From: Zarea fungicola
Taxonomy: Eukaryota; Ascomycota; Sordariomycetes; Hypocreales; Cordycipitaceae
DNA: 64,000 nt
Reading direction: 5' to 3'
Assembly (NCBI GenBank): GCA_900169235.1
Contig: FWCC01000141.1
Location: forward strand, 70,284 to 134,283
The stretch's first letter is position 1. Each line of letters begins with the position of its first letter. A program made the translations under genes and the position numbers. This document shows, one piece after another, positions 1 to 9,369 of this stretch. The notes beneath the pieces are model-generated. The model had not been told where the DNA came from. It ran no database searches and worked only from the letters and a program-made list of their open reading frames with translations.

Positions 1-1018
1 CCGGTTCGTCGCTCAGGACGGCCGAGTCCTTCGTGGCGAACCAATCCTGCCCCAGCCAGACTTTGATCTTGGCAACACGACGGAAGAGACGAATTTGACT
101 GCCAAAGTCATTCACGGCACTGACATCTATGACACTAGTGGTGCAACCAAGGTTTCGAATGAGGTCGTCAAGGTGAAGACATTACTCGGCCCATTGACTG
201 CCGTTGATGTGCCCATCATTCGATGCGTTGGCCTGAATTACGCGAAACACAGTAAGCATTCCAACTCTCAATACACCGCTGGGACTCCTTAATCCATTGA
301 AATAATTCATTAAAATGCTGCACACGGTTAACAGTCGTTTGCAGTCAAGGAAGCTGGAAGGCGTCCACCGCCCTTCCCCTTCATCTTTTTCAAGCCCACC
401 ACGACGCTCCTTGATCATGGCGCAGATGTCATTATTCCAAAGATATGCCAGGATGACCAGGCCGACTATGAAGGGGAACTCTGCTTTGTTTTGGGGCGCG
501 ACGCCAAAGATGTAGCCGTTGAAGATGCGCTCAGCTATGTAGCCGCTTACACGTGCGGCAACGACATCTCGTCGCGAAAGCTGCAACGCGATCCTGAATT
601 CGCTGGAGTCGTGCCGCAATGGGGCTTCTCCAAAGGCTTCGACACTTTTGCACCACTGGGTCCGTGTCTTGTTCGGCCTGATCTTGTTGGCGACGTCAGG
701 AATCTGCGGCTCAAGACAATCGTCGACGGCGAGGTGCGGCAGGACGAACTGGTTGATGACCTCTTATTTGACTGCGCATATCTCATATCGTACCTCTCAA
801 GTGGTACAACTCTTCAAAAAGGGTCCGTCATTATGACGGGAACTCCAGGTGGTAAGTTTTACATGCACAGCGATACACAAGTACTTTGAGACTGATGCTA
901 GCTACTAGGTGTCGGCGCTGGCTTCAAGCCACCCCGGTGGTTAACTCCAGGGAATGTTATGGAGGTTAATATTGAGAAGATTGGGACACTAAGAAATGGT
1001 GTTAGTTTCGCAAACTAG
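1..1018 (+). CDS. Fumarylacetoacetate hydrolase family protein, 3' part (5' end outside window)
   Basis: Exons <2..251, 345..851 and 909..1018 join in phase to give at least 288 residues, ending with TAG at 1016-1018. The protein shows the FAH C-terminal domain signature: a GLNYAKH segment, then PFIFFKP, the acidic metal-ligand stretch DYEGELCFVLGRDAKDV, NDISSRKLQ, the GFDTFAPLGP block and TGTPGGVGAG. Members of this family hydrolyse or decarboxylate acylpyruvate-type substrates (fumarylpyruvate, ring-cleavage products, oxaloacetate) using Mg2+ bound by Glu/Asp residues. Both introns have GTAAG donors. The acceptor at 344 is chosen over the CAG at 334 because only it keeps the FAH frame. It is followed by an SDR and an alcohol dehydrogenase, which suggests a small catabolic neighbourhood, but the substrate cannot be told. 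The start codon lies left of position 1. Confidence 0.9.
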
Positions 1019-1363
1019 GCTAGAGGTTATTTCTTAAAATAACTGCATCGCAATTAACAGCTCGCCACGGCTAGACACATCAGCTCACGGGGTTGGCATT
1101 GTCTACGCGGTGGCAGTATCCGTATAAGTCACCATGCTTGCAGCCACCACGATCATCTCAATCTTTCGCTCATAGTTATAAGTTAAAAAGCATCTACTTT
1201 GAATTTTTTTCCTTTTGATTACTAGTATTTTTATTTGATAAATACGCTCGACAAGGACAGCAGTACTAAAAGCACATCGCATTCGCGTATAGAAGACACA
1301 GGGCATGAAGAATTCCTATTCACAGATTATTCAAATATTAAATACGATTCTAAATTAATTTAT
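1019..1363. other. Intergenic, 3' ends of two convergent genes
   Basis: This 345-base stretch lies between the stop codons of the FAH-family gene (+) and the SDR gene (-). It is AT-rich around 1190-1240 and 1320-1365. No ORF with protein-like composition and no RNA gene was seen. It presumably carries both 3' untranslated regions. Confidence 0.6.
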
Positions 1364-2266
1364 CTATTCCTTCTTTCGCACTTCTAGTAGATGGGCAAAC
1401 CCAGCTCGGTGAAGAGTATCGGTACGCAGTCTTTGTCTCACGCCACTAACAATCTCAGCACCGTCTTGTGCTGGGTCAATGTGAATCTTGCGAGGCCGGG
1501 ACCCATGATGCGAATCGACAACCCTGGCAATCTCGTCCGCAACGACGGCCACGTCTGCCGTTGGGGGCTCAAATGCAGCCCACCCCTCTCCCATGGCTTG
1601 TTCTACGCCGTGGTACGGCGAACCAACGGCTCGATACTCCTCCAAAACCTTCTTGTCCTCTGGCTGCCCGGCTGTGGCGAAGTGGTTCGTACCTGTGCTA
1701 AACGCACCCGGCACAACAATGCAGCTCTCAATGCCCCATTGGCTCAGCTCAAGCTCATACGACGAAGCCAGGGCATCCATTCCCGCCTTTGCGGCAAAGT
1801 AGGGTGCTAGAAAAGCTGGGACAGCTCCCTGTACACTGGAGCTTCCCACCCACACGAGCAGCCCAGAGCCACGCTGGCGCATATGGGGCAGCACGGCACG
1901 GTTCAGGCGCTGTGTGGACAGTACGTTGACGTCGTACATTCGAGCCAACTGCTCTGTTGTGAATGCTTCCAGCGGGCCGTACACCATGTGCCCGCAATTA
2001 TGAACAACGGCATCCACGCGGCCGACCTGCTCCAGCATGGTCTTGACAGAGCCAGAGACAGAGTCATCAGAAAGCATGTCCTGGAGAAGAGGGCGCAGGT
2101 CGACTTTGTTAGCGGCACTGAACTTCTCAATGTCGCTAACGACTTCTGGCTTTAGGCTATGCAAGCCTGCGAAAACAGTGTGTCCACATTTGGCCAGCCT
2201 CCTGGCTGTAAGTGCGCCAAAACCGGAGCCGGCACCAGTAACGTTGATGACCAAAGGCTTAAACAT
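1364..2266 (-). CDS. Short-chain dehydrogenase/reductase (classical SDR)
   Basis: A single exon of 300 residues starting at an ATG (complement of 2264-2266). The Rossmann cofactor motif TGAGSGFG is at residues 10-17. HNCGH near 89-93 stands where NNAG usually sits. The catalytic triad is visible as S143 (in GSSS), Y156 and K160 (YFAAK). After the triad comes PGAFSTGTNH, as in classical SDRs that reduce carbonyls or oxidise alcohols with NAD(P)H. No signal peptide, so probably cytosolic. It is divergent from the zinc alcohol dehydrogenase at 2762 with 495 bp between the starts, so the two may be co-regulated. The residue after the first Asn of the NNAG-like motif is Cys, a mild deviation. The substrate cannot be predicted. 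Confidence 0.9.
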   Translation of the reverse strand: MFKPLVINVTGAGSGFGALTARRLAKCGHTVFAGLHSLKPEVVSDIEKFSAANKVDLRPLLQDMLSDDSVSGSVKTMLEQVGRVDAVVHNCGHMVYGPLEAFTTEQLARMYDVNVLSTQRLNRAVLPHMRQRGSGLLVWVGSSSVQGAVPAFLAPYFAAKAGMDALASSYELELSQWGIESCIVVPGAFSTGTNHFATAGQPEDKKVLEEYRAVGSPYHGVEQAMGEGWAAFEPPTADVAVVADEIARVVDSHHGSRPRKIHIDPAQDGAEIVSGVRQRLRTDTLHRAGFAHLLEVRKKE

Positions 2267-2761
2267 GGTGACTGATAAAAGTGATTTGCTACAAAAAGTG
2301 TATAACTTGATAATTCTCTTTGAAGCAGAGTTGTGATATTTTTGTTTATTTTCTTGCGTTTATATCTGCAGGTTCGGAAGGCAATATGGCACAGTCTTTA
2401 CGCGGGCGGAGGCTCGTTTTATCTCCCCGAAGAATGACGCGGATCGCCAAAAACGGTGCAAATGTCGGATTTGATTGGCGTAAAAAACTCCGCACCACCA
2501 AAGATCATCGGCTTTGCAGCCAATGACTGCCACAAATCCGACACCCGAGCGTCGGCTTTCTGTGTCGCTACTTCGCCTTTCAAACTTCATGCTCCGGACT
2601 GAGAGCCTAACGACGGTCGTGGCAAAAGAGCGTACAAAGACGCGGAACAACTATCCGCGCTTTTAAGCTGAATGTCCGACACAGAAATGAAATAAGTTGT
2701 CAATCAACGGCCATGTGATGACCCTTCGGCCGATAGATCATCACTCATCTACTGTCCCGCA
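2267..2761. promoter_or_regulatory. Shared divergent promoter region of SDR and zinc ADH
   Basis: 495 bp separate the ATG of the SDR (-) from the ATG of the alcohol dehydrogenase (+). The stretch contains only short unsupported reading frames. Head-to-head oxidoreductase genes with a short shared upstream region are often co-regulated in fungi. That is inference here, because no defined operator was recognised. Confidence 0.45.
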
Positions 2762-4093
2762 ATGTCGTCAGCAACATTTACATCACCTCTACCTCTGGTG
2801 CAAAAGGCAATTTGGGTCGAGTCCAAGGAATCTTCTACAAACGTTACGTTGAGGCACGATGTCCCCGTCCCTGTGCCGGGCGATTATGACGTCCTGGTCA
2901 AAGTCGAGTTCAGCGGCCTCTGGTGAGTAGAGCGACAGCACATGCCATGATGCACTTTGTCTCTTACACCTTCGCAGCCACTCCGACGTCTACAACATGA
3001 CGGGCGCGCACCCCATGGATGTTCAAATTGCCGGCCATGAGGGCGTTGGTCATGTCGTTCAGGTTGGCAGCTCGGTCCCCGAATCCGGGCCTTTTTCCAG
3101 GTGTGTCGGCCAGCGCGTCGGCGTCAAATGGATTCACGAGACGTGTGGCGATTGTGCAGTGTGCGAGCGGGATGAGACTCTCTGCGATGCGCAGCATAAT
3201 TCCGGCCGTGACCGCCCCGGCACATTGCAGCAGTATGTCGTGGTGCCGGCCAAGCATGCATCTCCAATCCCGGATGGTGTCGAGAGCAAAATCGCTGCAC
3301 CTCTACTATGTGGTTTGTTACCCCGCATACATGTAGAAGGACTCTGGAGCTGACTCATTTATTAATTAATTCTCCGTAGCTGGATTGACAATGTACTCCG
3401 CAATTGCCAAGACCAACAGCCGGAAAAACGATTGGGTTGTCATCCAGGGGGCAGGCGGAGGCCTCGGCCACATGTAATCAACGCCCTACTATTTTTTTCC
3501 TTTCTTCATTTATTCCATTCGGTCAAGTGCTTACATTTTTCCATAGTGGAATACAAATTGCGGCACGGCAGGGGCTCCAAGTTATCGCCATCGACAGGTA
3601 CACACCCCAACCTTGGCCAAATCACTTTGGTATAGCTAGCTTACAAAGACACAGGGAGGAGAAGAGGGAGTTCTGCTTATCCCTTGGCGCCACCAAATTC
3701 TTTAGTGCATACGATGCAGAGCTTGAACAGGAACTGAAACGCGGGACAGGCGGATTGGGCGCACACGCTGCGGTCTGCTGCGTCGGGGCTGGTCCGGCTT
3801 ATGACCAGGCTTTACGCGTACTTCGCCGTGGTGGCACGCTAGTTTGTGTCGGGCTACCGGCAGACGGCGCCTACACTGTCCCGTTGAAGCCGATGGACAT
3901 GGTAGTGCGTGGGCTGACGGTACTGGGGTCGTCGGTTGGCACGGAGCGGCAGCTGCAGGAGCTTCTGGAGCTGGCAAGAAATGGTGACATTAAGCCAATT
4001 ATCGATGTTTTGCCGTTGGAGAGGTTCCATCACGCACTCGATATGGTAAAAGGCTCAAAGGCACTGGGTAGAGTGGTTCTAGACATGGAATAG
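2762..4093 (+). CDS. Zinc-dependent alcohol dehydrogenase (MDR family, yeast ADH type)
   Basis: Five exons (2762..2922, 2978..3312, 3380..3473, 3547..3597, 3655..4093) give 359 residues. All four introns are GT-AG and the phases close exactly. The catalytic zinc site is visible: C54 in CHSDVY, H74-E75 in GHEGVGHV, and the later Cys in LLCAGLTMY. Four structural-zinc cysteines are at about 110, 113, 116 and 123. The Rossmann motif GAGGGLGHIG is followed by a basic/acidic cofactor end (AID). The enzyme should interconvert alcohols and aldehydes with NAD(P). The structural zinc loop is C-x2-C-x2-C-x6-C, one residue shorter than the usual x7. The neighbouring SDR and FAH genes suggest oxidation steps in one catabolic route, but this is only contextual. 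Confidence 0.92.
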
Positions 4094-4509
4094 TAATCAG
4101 TTCCGCCGCCCGCGTGTCTTTCCTAAAACGTCTGTAACTGGCTATTTACAGTACGGTATCTTCCACAACTACCGAATACTTATTAACAATCCCTGGAATA
4201 CTGGCTTCATTTAAGCAGAAGGTACAGGGGATATTAAAAAGCAAGCTTTCCTAAAAACGCGCTTAATAAGTGGATTGCTAGAATAGGTTGCCAGTACCGT
4301 GTACTATTCGTATGGTAAGCATTTAGCTCACATTTCCATGGCTGCCAACAAAGCTTGAGGCTAGTCCATTAAGGAGCCAAGAATCACCACAGCTAAACCT
4401 ACCGACTATAAATTCAATGATACTCCTAGGTGTTCCTGCTCTTGTCGTTCTATTGCCCACAGACAAAGCTTAATATTTCTAACCAAAGGACAAGCTCAAC
4501 ATAAACAAG
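4094..4509. other. Intergenic, upstream region of secreted-protein gene
   Basis: About 416 bases with no coding signal. The only recognisable element is a TATA-like box at 4407-4413, listed separately. Confidence 0.5.
4407..4413 (+). promoter_or_regulatory. TATA-like box of the secreted-protein gene at 4510
   Basis: TATAAAT lies 97 bp upstream of the ATG at 4510, a usual distance in filamentous fungi. Its role is inferred from position only. Confidence 0.4.
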
Positions 4510-5229
4510 ATGATTCCCAACACAAGTGCTTCCGTCATGCTTGCTGTCGCGACAGTTGCCTCGGCACAGTCAACTCTTACTTGCAAGGCCACGCCAGTGA
4601 GCGTGCGTCTTCCACCAGTCCTGACTTCTTCCTCCACGAACTGGCAGGCTCCTCCGGTGGGATGGGATTTTGGCAACTGGTTCCAGACCAACTCGTCCAA
4701 CCCCAACACATTCCAGCGAAACCTGCAATACAGCACTCTGCCCATTGACCCTGCCAACCCCCAGGGCCAGCGTACCGACCTGTCGAGCTTCCAGATCAAC
4801 AACGGCGACAACACCGTGTACACCTCGTACGGAACCGATACACCCACCCCTATCCCTGGCGTCTACTTCTACCAGGGTACCGGCATTTTGCAGCAGGCCA
4901 ATGATTCGCTGGAGATTATCGCATGGGGCAACGACTGCCGAGGAGACCAATACCGCGTCTCGTACTCTACCTTTACCGCGTTCTCGCAGACCCCCGCCAG
5001 CCTTGACGTTCTCTCCCGCACACCCCTAGGCCCTGATGCCACGACCCTCGGCAAGCTCCAGGCCGCATTCCTGGCTCTGAACAATGCCGACTTCAGCGCC
5101 CTCGTCAAGGCCATTGGCCCTGCCATCCACGACAGCGGCCGGGATGGCCAGCCTCCGATTTTGGAGTGCGACGCCGAGTGCCAGACCAACAAGGACCTGC
5201 TGCCTCTGTTGGGGGGCGGCGCCAAATAA
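4510..5229 (+). CDS. Secreted protein of unknown function, lipocalin-like in character
   Basis: A single exon of 239 residues. The first 19-20 residues (MIPNTSASVMLAVATVASA) look like a cleavable signal peptide, so the product should be secreted. The mature part is rich in Asn, Thr, Pro and aromatic residues. It has four cysteines (one near the mature N-terminus, one in NDCRGD, two in LECDAECQ) that could form two disulphides. NNGDNTVYTSYGT and the alternating Tyr/Phe strands (GVYFYQGTG, RVSYSTFTAFS) suggest a beta-barrel. Fungal secreted proteins of this size and pattern are sometimes called calycin-like, but no catalytic motif is visible and this likeness is a weak impression. Codon use is strongly C-ending, unlike the genes of the 13-39 kb island, which suggests a well-expressed native gene. 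Confidence 0.8.
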   Translation: MIPNTSASVMLAVATVASAQSTLTCKATPVSVRLPPVLTSSSTNWQAPPVGWDFGNWFQTNSSNPNTFQRNLQYSTLPIDPANPQGQRTDLSSFQINNGDNTVYTSYGTDTPTPIPGVYFYQGTGILQQANDSLEIIAWGNDCRGDQYRVSYSTFTAFSQTPASLDVLSRTPLGPDATTLGKLQAAFLALNNADFSALVKAIGPAIHDSGRDGQPPILECDAECQTNKDLLPLLGGGAK

Positions 5230-7970
5230 AGCCTCAGCTCCATGCGTTATATATAATGTATTATAAACAAGGATAGTTTATTTTAGAGCTCCCTCCCAGG
5301 TGCACTTGTTAGACTAGAATGAAATACAAAGAGATTAGTTCGGCGTATATTACTATAAAAGCAGTGCCCGCCCCCGCCCTAATTCTGACATGTGTATAAA
5401 GAGGTTAGCATGTCTTCAGCACAGCCTTGTTTCGGACAATTATCCACCGTTATCTCCCTGGCTGGCTCGTGCTCAGAATTTAGGCCCATGATAGGCCAGT
5501 GAATGCCCCCCCCAACTCGTCATCCAATCCCTGTTTCCATCAAGCAGAACCAATGGACCCGCGACAGAAATTAGGGAGGGGCGGTTGACCCTGTAAGCAC
5601 GTGGCGTAGTGGCAGTTGACCAAACTTGGGCTCTGGGGAACATGGCAGTTGTTCTGGTCCACCGATGGTACCTTGAAGAGTGCCGTGATAAACGAGGGGC
5701 AGAGCAGTGCACCAGGGAAGAAAAGCTCACCTAAAGGAGAAAGTGTATGTACAGCGGGAGAACTTTTAATCTTGGAGAAGAGGCCGTACTTTTCATCTCA
5801 TTGTATGAACGTAGTCCAGCGGGCGTCTCTAGCAATAAAAGAACTGCCGGGCAAATAGTGCCCGGCCAAGACTCGTGGCTTGCAAGTACTTTCGGTTCGG
5901 TACATTACCAACTAGCAGTCATTTCATTTAGCCGCATAAGCAGAAACAGAATTGCCGTCTCTTAACTGAAGCCTTGATGTCGCCTATATGCCAAGGCTGG
6001 CCTAGCAGCGCACCAGCTACCCTATATGGAAAAGTGTTGTAACGATCCTCATTCCCTTGCGCCAAATCGAGCAAAAGATTGGGTATTGATGCTAGAGAGA
6101 GCATCAATGTAGAGGATAATTACTTCTCACAACTATACAGAGTAGCGCAGGTACTATTCTCTGGCTACTCGTTACAAGTGTACTTTTACGGTCAATTCCA
6201 CACGGTTGAGCTAGCTGCCATGCCTTGTTGTTTTCTGAACAAATAGGCTATGACGCAAATTTAAGCCACGTAAATTGCGGTTGTCGTTTTACATCTCTAC
6301 GTCTTTATCTGCATTGAGTTGGGGTACAACAGCTACGCCAATGGACCTCAACTGAATCGAGTTCATCACCAAAGAGAACGAACAAGTGTACCGGGTAAGC
6401 TAGCGACCGTGGACACTCGCGATTTAAACTTGAGAATTATGGAGGGACGGAGTGCAACAACAGGGCAATCTTGTTAGGGATTGTATGGCCCACCTAAATT
6501 GAAACTTTTCTGAAGGTCTAGAATAGTCTAGAGTCCTGGAGTCAAATCGTCAAAATCGACATGCTGTAGAGTATTGGTCGTATCTGACTGTTGACTTTTT
6601 ACCGAGCAGCGCCATAGAAGCCGAAAGGCGGAAGCAAGCCTCCGTGGGTCAGCGCCGGGATACGAGAAAGCCAGTGGCTGTAGATGGATTTATGTGGTCA
6701 TTTTGACCGATTTATTTTTTGCTTTTTTCGATACAAATTGTTTAATGTTTGGTTTTTGTCTCCCTCTAAATTCCTGTACATGGTGGAAAAACTCCTCCCC
6801 AGCTGTAGCTAGAAGTTACCTTCTACATACGTGCTGCGAGAGGCGGCTCTCAGCCCGTGCATCGTAACATCTTGGAGATCGTATCAACAGTCGTGCACCT
6901 TTAACACCAAGGAAGAGTGAAAGTCAGTGCCCACGGCGGGGACAGATTGATTAGAACATGGATGTCAAGAATTCGAACAAATTGAATGAATCGAGAGAGA
7001 AGAAATTGATGGTGCCCTTGAGAGCAAAAGGTGGGCGCCAAACTACTTATACGTGGTTATGGTTACCTGCTTGGTCGTGACGGGTCCGACAGCATTGAAC
7101 GACTGACTCGGTCGCAGCATCAAGTTTCCGCTGTTCTTCTAGCCGAAATGGACTGTCAGCGAATATACTTCTGCGTTTGATGCGAATCTTATGCCTTTCT
7201 CTCGTACATCTCAGCTCTCCAACAAAGCTTGCTTTGTACCATGGTTGTCAGTTGAATACCGTCTTTCTTACAGCGTCGGCCGTTCCCTTTTTTGGTGCGA
7301 GTAGTTGCTCATCACGCTGGATCTACATTTGCCAGAGGGCATCTTCCCAGCGCAAAGACATTTGGAATCAACCGCCAATGCAAAGACGTTTGGAATCAAC
7401 TGTTTGTTAACTGTTTGTCAGCCGATAGTTAGATGCATTTAATCTAGATCCCTGCCGCATTCAACTAATTTCTCGATTACGTGATTTGGTTTGTGTGCGA
7501 AGCCGTCTTGTCATTGGTGCTGTCATGTTAGTGCGCGGGCGGCGTCTTGAAATAAAGACCGCGATCGCGCAGCACCTTGTTAGACGACACCCACCGAACA
7601 AGGTGGGAAATCTCCATCAAACAACACTGCGGGTTTGTGTTCGCCGATACGCTATTGAGCCAAATCTAAAGCATGCTGGTCGGATTTAATCATCATGTTA
7701 AGCTTTGCAATCCGCGCACTCTTGGTCTGAAGCCCGGCATGCGTCAGGAAAGCTGGACTTTGTATTCGTTGGAATGATGCATCTCTGTATAAATATGCGT
7801 CCTCATACCCGCCATAGAAGAAGAAATCATCCCAAACCATCTCAATGAAAAACAGCCCAGAAATTCCAATAAAATCACCTCATCGAAAGTGCTTAAACTT
7901 CCTCACGCGCCTCCGCAAATTCACAGCACACCGCGCAAACTCAACACACCACACAAACTCAACACACAAG
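5230..7970. other. Long intergenic region without recognised genes
   Basis: About 2.7 kb between the secreted-protein gene and the MDR gene. All reading frames are short (under about 85 codons) and have no recognisable motif, signal peptide or splice-linked partner. A TATAAATA element at 7788-7795 lies some 175 bp upstream of the ATG at 7971 and may belong to that promoter. No tRNA or tandem repeat was recognised. Confidence 0.55.
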
Positions 7971-9119
7971 ATGCCTGCCTCAGCTCCTACTTCCACACCC
8001 GCCTGGGTCGTCACCGGTACCAAGACTGATTCCTTTGACGGAATCGAGCTCCAGCAGAACATTGTCGTTCCCCAAGTGAGCGAGAATGGCGTCCTTGTTC
8101 AGCTCGACGCCGTCTCTCTCAACTTTAGAGATTTGGCAATTCCCAGAGTAAGTGGCCTTCCCAAAACAATCCCCAAAGAAAAACCAAAAAAATCATTGAA
8201 CTATTCTAATACGCTTATTCAATTTCAACAGGGCCTCTATCCCTTCCCCATGAAGACCCCCGTCATCGCCGGATCCGACGCCGCCGGCACCGTTATCGCC
8301 GTCGGCTCCAAGGTGACCAAGTTCGCCCCCGGCGACAAGGTATGCACCCTCTTTAACGAGCTGCACCAGGCCGGCGCCATCACCCCCGCGGCGGTGGGCA
8401 GCGGCCTCGGCGGCGCCGTAGACGGCACCCTCCGCCGTCACGCCGTCTTCCCCGAGACGGGCCTCGTCCGGGCGCCCACATCCCTCACCCCCGTCGAGGC
8501 GAGCACCCTCACCTGCGCGCCCCTCACCGCCTACAACGCCCTCCACGGGCTCGCCTCCAAGGCCGTCAAGAAGGGCGACTGGGTCCTCACCCAGGGCACG
8601 GGCGGCGTCAGCCTCTCGGCGATCCAGTTCGCCGCCGCCGCGGGCGCGACCGTCGTGGCCACCACCTCGTCCGCCTCCAAGGCCGCCGCTCTCAAGAAGC
8701 TCGGCGCGTCGCACGTCATCAACTACCGCGAGACGGCCAACTGGGGCGAAGCCGCCCGCGCGCTTACCCCCGAGGGTCAGGGTTTCGACCACATTCTGGA
8801 GATTGGCGGCGCCGAGTCCATCGGTCAGTCGCTCAAGGCCATCAAGCTCGAGGGCGTCATTACCATTATTGGTTTCCTCACCGACGCCAAGAGTGCGACG
8901 CAGCCCGTCCTCATGGAGGCGCTCAACCACATTTGCATTGTGCGCGGCATCTTTGTTGGCTCGAGGGAAATGTTTGGCGAGATGAACAGGGCGATTGACG
9001 AGGCCAAGATTGTTCCCGTGGTGGACCCCAAGGTCTTTGCCTTTGAGGATCTCAAGGCGGCTTATACCTACCAGTGGGAGAGGAAGAACTTTGGCAAGGT
9101 TGTCATCAAGATTGAGTAA
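7971..9119 (+). CDS. NADPH-dependent MDR oxidoreductase, zinc-free (quinone-oxidoreductase-like)
   Basis: Two exons (7971..8147, 8232..9119) give 354 residues. The 84-nt intron (GTAAGT ... CAACAG) is in frame and stop-free, so a naive reading runs through it. The ATG at 7971 (MPASAPTS) is preferred to an in-frame codon at 7845, which lies in the leader. Motifs: GROES-like N-terminal fold, VIAGSDAAGTV, FAPGDKVC, DGTLRRHAVFPE, the glycine-rich QGTGGVSLSAIQFA Rossmann motif and GASHVINYRE. No structural Cys4 lobe or catalytic zinc ligands are seen, so it belongs to the zeta-crystallin/quinone oxidoreductase branch and should use NADPH. Third codon positions are strongly G/C. It is convergent with the transcription factor gene that ends at 9370. 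Confidence 0.9.
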   Translation: MPASAPTSTPAWVVTGTKTDSFDGIELQQNIVVPQVSENGVLVQLDAVSLNFRDLAIPRVSGLPKTIPKEKPKKSLNYSNTLIQFQQGLYPFPMKTPVIAGSDAAGTVIAVGSKVTKFAPGDKVCTLFNELHQAGAITPAAVGSGLGGAVDGTLRRHAVFPETGLVRAPTSLTPVEASTLTCAPLTAYNALHGLASKAVKKGDWVLTQGTGGVSLSAIQFAAAAGATVVATTSSASKAAALKKLGASHVINYRETANWGEAARALTPEGQGFDHILEIGGAESIGQSLKAIKLEGVITIIGFLTDAKSATQPVLMEALNHICIVRGIFVGSREMFGEMNRAIDEAKIVPVVDPKVFAFEDLKAAYTYQWERKNFGKVVIKIE

Positions 9120-9369
9120 AATGGTTTAGATGATTTAAATCATAGACATATTGGTAGTGAATGAAAATTACATCATATGAATGACCGAGTTGATAGTAGA
9201 AGATGAGACAGATTCTTTCGAGTCCGAAAATATGGCATAGGGAATGGAAGACAAATTGACAGTGATTGGATAATAGTTTTCTATATTTCTTTATTTCTCT
9301 ATTTCTTTATGTCTTTAGTTCTAAATTTTTCGAATCTTTGTTTTCTTTTTTTCTTTTTTTTTTTGTTCT

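Noticed and set aside
8193..8930. 245-codon open frame on the minus strand inside the MDR oxidoreductase gene
   Set aside because: Composition is Gly/Glu/Arg-rich low complexity, as expected for the antisense of a GC-ending coding exon. It has no motif.
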